A stretch of DNA of 20,413 nucleotides from an uncultured Bacteroidales bacterium (GTDB lineage: Bacteria; Bacteroidota; Bacteroidia; Bacteroidales; Paludibacteraceae), in NCBI GenBank assembly GCA_937891975.1, contig CALAUA010000020.1, positions 1 through 20,413 on the forward strand. Direction: 5' to 3'. The stretch's first letter is position 1. Each line of letters opens with the position of its first letter. Below are positions 16,142-20,413 of this stretch, one piece after another. Made by a program: the position numbers and the translations under genes. Under the pieces are notes generated by a model. That model saw only the letters and a program-made list of their open reading frames with translations, did no database searches and was not told the origin of the DNA.

Positions 16142-18277
16142 ATGAAAAAAATTCTATTATTGTTGTGTCTTGTATGCACACTAAGCCAAGCATATGCATG
16201 GAAGCCTCTATTCGCAGGTCATCGCGGTAGTTATCGCGGAGTAGAGAACACCGAAGAAGCTTTTATGAATGGTATTCATTACTATGGTTACACCGGATTA
16301 GAGATTGATGTCAAAACAACTAAAGATGGACATTGTGTCTGCTGGCACGATAATGATCTGAAACGCGTAGGACATAATGTAGAAATAGCTTCGACCAATC
16401 TCGCTGAGTTAGAAACACTCACGCTCACACAAACGCGAAATGATGTCACATATACAGGCAAACTATGCACCGTGGATAGATTCTTAAGAATATGCAAGAA
16501 CTTCAATGTTTTCCCCATCATAGAATTGAAATGGGCTACAGGTATCAACGATAACGATATGAGCCGTTTCCCTACTCTCTATAAATTGATTGAAAATCAT
16601 GGTTTGGTGGACAAAGCCATTATTTTGACTTCTATGCAACAGTCACTAGAGTATGTACGCACTAATTATCCTGCACTCAAGTGCCAATATCTCTGCTATG
16701 AGATTACTGAGAAGCGCTATCAATGGTGTCTGCAATGGGGAATTAATCCCAGCGTACAAACAGGAGGACTAAACAAAACGATGGCTCGTAAGTGTCATGA
16801 TGCAGGCCTTGAAGTGGCATGTTGGACAGTGAATAGCGAAAGCAACTATAAAACACACGGTGAGTTGGGATGTACTATGATGACCTGCGACTATCTGAGA
16901 CCTAACGAAATGCCAGAGTTGGAAGAAATAGATTGGGATGTGCTCGCCCCTATTGAGCCTATCGATACACTCTATGTAACTCCTATCTTCAATCGCACTA
17001 AAGCTGCAGGTACATTGCCACAAGATTTTCCAACTACTTTGGGAGGTAATTATTTCCAAGCACAAGAAGCAACATATATCAATGGTGTATTCTATGCAGC
17101 AGATTATTACAACAATTTACTAGTAGCTGTAGATACTACAGGAGCTATCACATCAACCGAGGTGGATAACCTATGTAATGGTATTTGCCGCGACGATGTA
17201 GGTAACTTGATACTACACACCTCAAAAAGCGCCTCTACACCTAATCACTTGACCGTGTATAAAGCCGACGATAATAGCGAACATACGATTGCGTTCACAC
17301 TCAACAACAATGGTCAAACAAACTTTCCCACTGCCAGTGGAGATATATTCTCCGAAGAAGGAGGATATGTGTACTTCTTTCCGAACAAACAAGAATATGT
17401 GGAAGTGGTAAAGATTGTCAATGGGCAGTATGTCAATACCATTTCGCAAAAAGTTAGTTTACAAGCTAATACAGCAGGGTATGTGATACCTATTGATAAC
17501 AATCCTGCACACTTTATCTATCAAGTACGTAGCATGGGTTATCACCTCTTCAAAGGTACTGACAAAGGCAGTTATGTCACCACTCCCAACGGCACCACTG
17601 CTCCTGCACGCAATAACTCTGTTGGAGGAGCATTTTTCCGTTTAGGAGGACATGATATGTTTGTCCATGCTTCTGGCTCAAATTACAATGGTGGTTGGAC
17701 TCTTCGTGACATGACTGCCACAGAATCAACCCCCTTGTATACGCAAGCTGAATTAGGGAGTGATGGTTACGATGGTAATGCCTCTGTGGGTGCGTTCTTC
17801 TACTGGGAAACAATAGATAATAACACTATCAACCTTTATGAGTATTGTCTTGGTAGTGGTATAGCCGCATGGGAAATTAGCACAGAGCCTCATCGTATCC
17901 GACCAAAAGAGTTGATACTGAATACAAACGAAATCACAATAGAAGTAGGTGACACTGCGTTTATAGAAGCAACTATTACCCCTTCTAATGTGGAAAATAT
18001 AAATATTGATTGGAATATAAATCCTACACTTCGAACAAGTAAGGTTATAGAAATAGATGACACACATATAGGAATAGTAGTCAAACGTGCAGACACCTAT
18101 GTATTAACCGCCACCTTAGAACACCTCACAGCGGAGTGCATCATACACGTAGTGGAGGCATCTACAGGCACTCATACCATCCATCTGCCAACCCCACCCA
18201 CGAAATACATTCAAGACGGTCGATTGTATATCCAATATCAAACCAATCGTTATGACGCGATGGGAAAGCAATTATAA
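16142..18277 (+). CDS. Secreted glycerophosphodiester phosphodiesterase fused to beta-propeller-like and Ig-like domains
   Basis: A 711-residue secreted paralogue of the preceding GDPD. The start at 16142 is preferred over an in-frame ATG at 16085 because it gives a proper signal peptide (MKKILLLLCLVCTLSQAYA) and avoids overlap with the upstream gene. The GDPD domain (22-253) keeps H27, E54, D56, H69 and E128. Signal type differs: cleavage after AYA with no lipobox. An acidic Pro-rich linker (254-285) leads to a region (about 286-582) with repeated beta-strand blocks such as YINGVFYAADYYNNLLVAVD, resembling a beta-propeller. A Big2-like Ig domain follows (about 586-672, ITIEVGDTAFIEATITPSN). 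The tail is TKYIQDGRLYIQYQ...RYDAMGKQL. Substrate and the role of the extension are unknown. It ends the operon before a terminator. Confidence 0.88.
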   Translation: MKKILLLLCLVCTLSQAYAWKPLFAGHRGSYRGVENTEEAFMNGIHYYGYTGLEIDVKTTKDGHCVCWHDNDLKRVGHNVEIASTNLAELETLTLTQTRNDVTYTGKLCTVDRFLRICKNFNVFPIIELKWATGINDNDMSRFPTLYKLIENHGLVDKAIILTSMQQSLEYVRTNYPALKCQYLCYEITEKRYQWCLQWGINPSVQTGGLNKTMARKCHDAGLEVACWTVNSESNYKTHGELGCTMMTCDYLRPNEMPELEEIDWDVLAPIEPIDTLYVTPIFNRTKAAGTLPQDFPTTLGGNYFQAQEATYINGVFYAADYYNNLLVAVDTTGAITSTEVDNLCNGICRDDVGNLILHTSKSASTPNHLTVYKADDNSEHTIAFTLNNNGQTNFPTASGDIFSEEGGYVYFFPNKQEYVEVVKIVNGQYVNTISQKVSLQANTAGYVIPIDNNPAHFIYQVRSMGYHLFKGTDKGSYVTTPNGTTAPARNNSVGGAFFRLGGHDMFVHASGSNYNGGWTLRDMTATESTPLYTQAELGSDGYDGNASVGAFFYWETIDNNTINLYEYCLGSGIAAWEISTEPHRIRPKELILNTNEITIEVGDTAFIEATITPSNVENINIDWNINPTLRTSKVIEIDDTHIGIVVKRADTYVLTATLEHLTAECIIHVVEASTGTHTIHLPTPPTKYIQDGRLYIQYQTNRYDAMGKQL
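16237..16260 (+). repeat. 24-bp identical segment shared by the two GDPD genes (copy 2)
   Basis: Identical to 15449-15472 and in the same reading frame and codon position of the GDPD domain. Flanking bases differ between copies, so the identity is confined to this conserved block. Confidence 0.9.
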
Positions 18278-18295
18278 ATCGTAAGTAGGAACTAC

Positions 18296-18329
18296 AAAAA
18301 TAGGCGAGGGTAAATCCTCGCCTATTTTT
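18296..18329. terminator. Bidirectional rho-independent terminator between GDPD operon and thrS
   Basis: A 14-bp perfect stem (18296-18309 with 18316-18329) has a 6-nt loop and GC core TAGGCGAGG/CCTCGCCTA, flanked by five A and five T. It lies 18 nt after the GDPD stop and 33 nt from the stop of the opposing thrS gene, so it can serve both. Confidence 0.92.
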
Positions 18330-18362
18330 ATATTCTTGCTTCCAGCCTTATAGCTTCTAAGA

Positions 18363-20324
18363 TCAATACGCATTCATTTGCTCTTTGACGGTAGCAGTGA
18401 TCATGTCAGCAAACTCTTGGATAGTCATCTGACCTTTCTCCTCTGCACCTTGTTGGCGAACAGATACAAGTCCTTGCTCTGCCTCTTTCTCACCTACGAT
18501 GAGCATGTATGGGATACGCTTGAGTTCGTTGTCGCGAATCTTACGGCCGAGTTTCTCGTTGCGGTCGTCCACGATAGCGCGCACGTCTTGTGCCTCAAGC
18601 ATCTCTTTTACCTTGTGCGCATACTCGTTGCTCTTCTCTGAGATTGGGAGTACCACTGCTTGGTCTGGTGTGAGCCACAATGGGAACTTACCTGCGGTAT
18701 GCTCGATGAGCACAGCCACGAAACGTTCCATACTTCCGAATGGCGCACGGTGAATCATTACAGGGCGGTGCTTTTGGTTGTCTTCGCCTACATACTCCAA
18801 CTCAAAGCGCTCTGGCAAGTTGTAGTCCACTTGTATAGTACCCAATTGCCAACGACGGCCGAGGGCATCTTTTACCATGAAGTCGAGTTTTGGACCGTAG
18901 AACGCTGCCTCGCCAGTCTCTACGCGAGCAGGTAATCCCTTCTCTTGGCATGCCTCAATGATGGCTTGCTCTGCTTTCTCCCATACCTCGTCTGAACCTA
19001 CGTACTTGGTGGTGTTGTTAGGGTCACGGAGTGAGATTTGTGCCTCAAAGTTCTCGAATGCGAGTGACTTGAAGATAATCTCAATGATCTCCATCACACG
19101 GATAAACTCGCTCTTCACTTGGTCAGGACGGCAGAAGATGTGTGCATCGTCTTGAGTAAAGGAACGCACGCGCGTGAGGCCGTGGAGCTCACCTGATTGC
19201 TCATAGCGATACACCGTACCGAACTCTGCAATACGCAGTGGCAGGTCTTTGTACGAATGAGGGGTGTTCTTGAAGATTGTACAGTGGTGAGGGCAGTTCA
19301 TTGGCTTGAGCAGATATACCTCGCCTTCCTCTGGAGTAGTGATAGGTTGGAAAGAGTCCTTACCATAGTGATCCCAGTGACCAGAAGTGATGTACAAGTT
19401 CTTGTTTCCGATATGTGGAGTGATAACTTGTTGATAGCCATAGCGTTTTTGGATTTTCTTGAGGAAGTCCTCGAGGCGCAGACGCAGCGCAGTACCCTTT
19501 GGCAACCAGATTGGAAGACCTTTGCCCACCATGTCAGAGAACATAAAGAGTTCGAGTTCTTTACCAATCTTGCGGTGGTCGCGTTTCTTTGCCTCTTCGA
19601 GAAGGGTCAAGTACTCATCCAACATCGCTTTCTTTGGGAAAGTGATACCGTAGATACGGGTCATCATTGGGCGAGAATCGTCACCGCGCCAGTATGCAGC
19701 TGCACAACTGAGCACCTTGATGGCTTTGATGGCCTCCGTTGAAACAAGGTGTGGACCTTTACAGAGGTCGGTAAACGCACCTTGTGTATAGGTAGAGATA
19801 TGTCCGTCTTCGAGTTCGCTGATGAGCTCGCACTTGTATGTCTGACCCTTTGCACCAAACTCTGCCAGTGCGTCTGCTTTTGCGATAGATTTCTTTACCA
19901 ATGGCTCTTTCTTAGCGCGAAGTTCTGCCATTTTTTGTTCGATAGCCGCGAAGTCGCTATCCTTAATCGTTTGTCCCTCAGCAGGATATACATCGTAGTA
20001 GAAACCGTTTTCGATAGCAGGACCAATACCGAATTGGATGCCAGGATACAACTCCTGCAATGCCTCTGCCATCAAGTGCGATGAGGTGTGCCAGAAGGCA
20101 TGTTTCGCCTCCTTGTCCTCCCACTTGTGGAGTTTGATTTCGCAATCTTCGGTGATTGGTGCATTGAGTTCTACGATTTGCCAATCTTCGTCGTTGGCAG
20201 TTTTGATGCTTGCAACAAGGATGTCTTGTGCCAATCGGCTGCTGATGCTAGCAGCTACTTCGTAAGCGGTGATTCCGCTCTCGTACTCACGGACGCCTCC
20301 GTCCGGAAAAGTGATTTTAATCAT
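18363..20324 (-). CDS. thrS: Threonyl-tRNA synthetase
   Basis: A class II synthetase that charges tRNA-Thr and edits mischarged Ser-tRNA-Thr. The 653-residue protein is complete. A TGS domain (about 1-65) precedes the N2 editing domain, whose zinc-site-like residues are H79 and H83 in HTSSH and C188 and H192 in DLCKGPH. The catalytic core has zinc ligands C344 in MNCPHH, H395 in QDDAHIF and H525 in VMIHRAPFGS, with the class II motifs around RYEQSGELHGLTRVRSF. The anticodon-binding domain is at about 550-645. No lesion is seen. It has its own promoter and is followed by a terminator and a convergent gene, so infC-rpmI-rplT are not downstream here. Confidence 0.98.
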   Translation of the reverse strand: MIKITFPDGGVREYESGITAYEVAASISSRLAQDILVASIKTANDEDWQIVELNAPITEDCEIKLHKWEDKEAKHAFWHTSSHLMAEALQELYPGIQFGIGPAIENGFYYDVYPAEGQTIKDSDFAAIEQKMAELRAKKEPLVKKSIAKADALAEFGAKGQTYKCELISELEDGHISTYTQGAFTDLCKGPHLVSTEAIKAIKVLSCAAAYWRGDDSRPMMTRIYGITFPKKAMLDEYLTLLEEAKKRDHRKIGKELELFMFSDMVGKGLPIWLPKGTALRLRLEDFLKKIQKRYGYQQVITPHIGNKNLYITSGHWDHYGKDSFQPITTPEEGEVYLLKPMNCPHHCTIFKNTPHSYKDLPLRIAEFGTVYRYEQSGELHGLTRVRSFTQDDAHIFCRPDQVKSEFIRVMEIIEIIFKSLAFENFEAQISLRDPNNTTKYVGSDEVWEKAEQAIIEACQEKGLPARVETGEAAFYGPKLDFMVKDALGRRWQLGTIQVDYNLPERFELEYVGEDNQKHRPVMIHRAPFGSMERFVAVLIEHTAGKFPLWLTPDQAVVLPISEKSNEYAHKVKEMLEAQDVRAIVDDRNEKLGRKIRDNELKRIPYMLIVGEKEAEQGLVSVRQQGAEEKGQMTIQEFADMITATVKEQMNAY

Positions 20325-20359
20325 GTTTTTCTTTTAAATAAACCTACAAATGTTTACGG

Positions 20360-20383
20360 CTCAGGGCGCACAAATGCCCTAAG
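20360..20383 (-). promoter_or_regulatory. Hairpin in the thrS leader
   Basis: AGGGC and GCCCT (20363-20367 with 20376-20380) enclose an 8-nt loop. Two more pairs form outside one C/A mismatch. It falls in the predicted untranslated leader of roughly 70 nt, near its 5' end. There is no U-run after it and no T-box sequence, so a terminator is unlikely; it could influence mRNA stability or autoregulation, or be incidental. Confidence 0.4.
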
Positions 20384-20398
20384 AAGCCAATTTCGGTG

Positions 20399-20406
20399 CA
20401 AAGGTA
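20399..20406 (-). promoter_or_regulatory. -7 promoter box of thrS
   Basis: The minus strand reads TACCTTTG, a perfect Bacteroidota -7 box, 74 nt upstream of the thrS ATG. The expected -33 box would begin around 20427, outside the window. Confidence 0.78.
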
Positions 20407-20413
20407 GTGAAAA

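Noticed and set aside
19197..19742. A 181-codon open frame opposite thrS.
   Set aside because: It is a shadow of the strongly conserved thrS coding strand; no motif, promoter or start context supports it.
20325..20398. A T-box riboswitch ahead of thrS.
   Set aside because: The leader is only about 70 nt, with no T-box core and no terminator/antiterminator pair, and T-boxes are not expected in this phylum.
1..20413. Search for CRISPR arrays, insertion sequences, phage genes, tRNA and rRNA.
   Set aside because: No regularly spaced repeats, transposase or integrase motifs, terminal inverted repeats or tRNA-like cloverleaf segments were seen by eye. Covariance-model scanning would be needed to exclude small RNAs.

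Overview
The window reads as a chromosomal segment of a member of the Bacteroidales (Bacteroidota). Three things point there. All four recognisable promoters carry the Bacteroidota -7 box TAnnTTTG, and the two that can be seen whole also have a TTTG-like -33 box 20 nt upstream. The protein families are typical of the phylum: a TonB-dependent receptor with an N-terminal carboxypeptidase-regulatory-like domain, a lipoprotein Omp85 protein of the TamL type, and a FISUMP-domain secreted protein. Shine-Dalgarno sequences are weak or absent. The genus cannot be fixed from the sequence. I see no phage, insertion sequence, CRISPR array, tRNA or rRNA; coding density is high and the layout looks like a core chromosome.

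Layout. (A) 1-5567, plus strand: a TonB-dependent receptor, then mutS only 2 nt downstream, then a 93-residue orphan lipoprotein, ending in a strong hairpin terminator at 5532-5567 shared with the opposing operon. (B) 5577-14371, minus strand: a tightly packed run of six genes read from a promoter at 14393-14424. Their order is FISUMP-domain secreted protein, tamL, rnhB, sppA, lpxK, msbA. Gaps are 5, 17, -4, 17 and 33 nt. (C) 14372-14619: a 248-nt divergent control region with two back-to-back promoters, an inverted repeat and a degenerate 11-bp periodic tract. (D) 14620-18277, plus strand: a SpoU/TrmH-type RNA methyltransferase followed by two tandem paralogous glycerophosphodiester phosphodiesterases (GDPDs). 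The first is a lipoprotein. The second has an ordinary signal peptide and a long C-terminal extension. A terminator hairpin follows at 18296-18329. (E) 18363-20406, minus strand: thrS with its own promoter and a short leader containing a hairpin.

How the genes work together. Operon B is largely an envelope-biogenesis unit. LpxK phosphorylates the lipid A precursor, MsbA flips core-lipid A across the inner membrane, TamL is an outer-membrane Omp85 protein thought to act in protein or lipid transfer to the outer membrane, and SppA degrades leftover signal peptides. RNase HII is a housekeeping passenger, translationally coupled to SppA. The GDPDs in unit D would act on glycerophosphodiesters released by phospholipid turnover, so the two divergent operons share an envelope/lipid theme.

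Nothing here amounts to a clearly new system. The most rewarding items are the duplicated GDPD pair with changed localisation and a beta-propeller/Ig-like fusion, the FISUMP protein heading the envelope operon, the homopolymer tracts in both divergent promoter spacers, and the thrS gene standing alone rather than next to infC.
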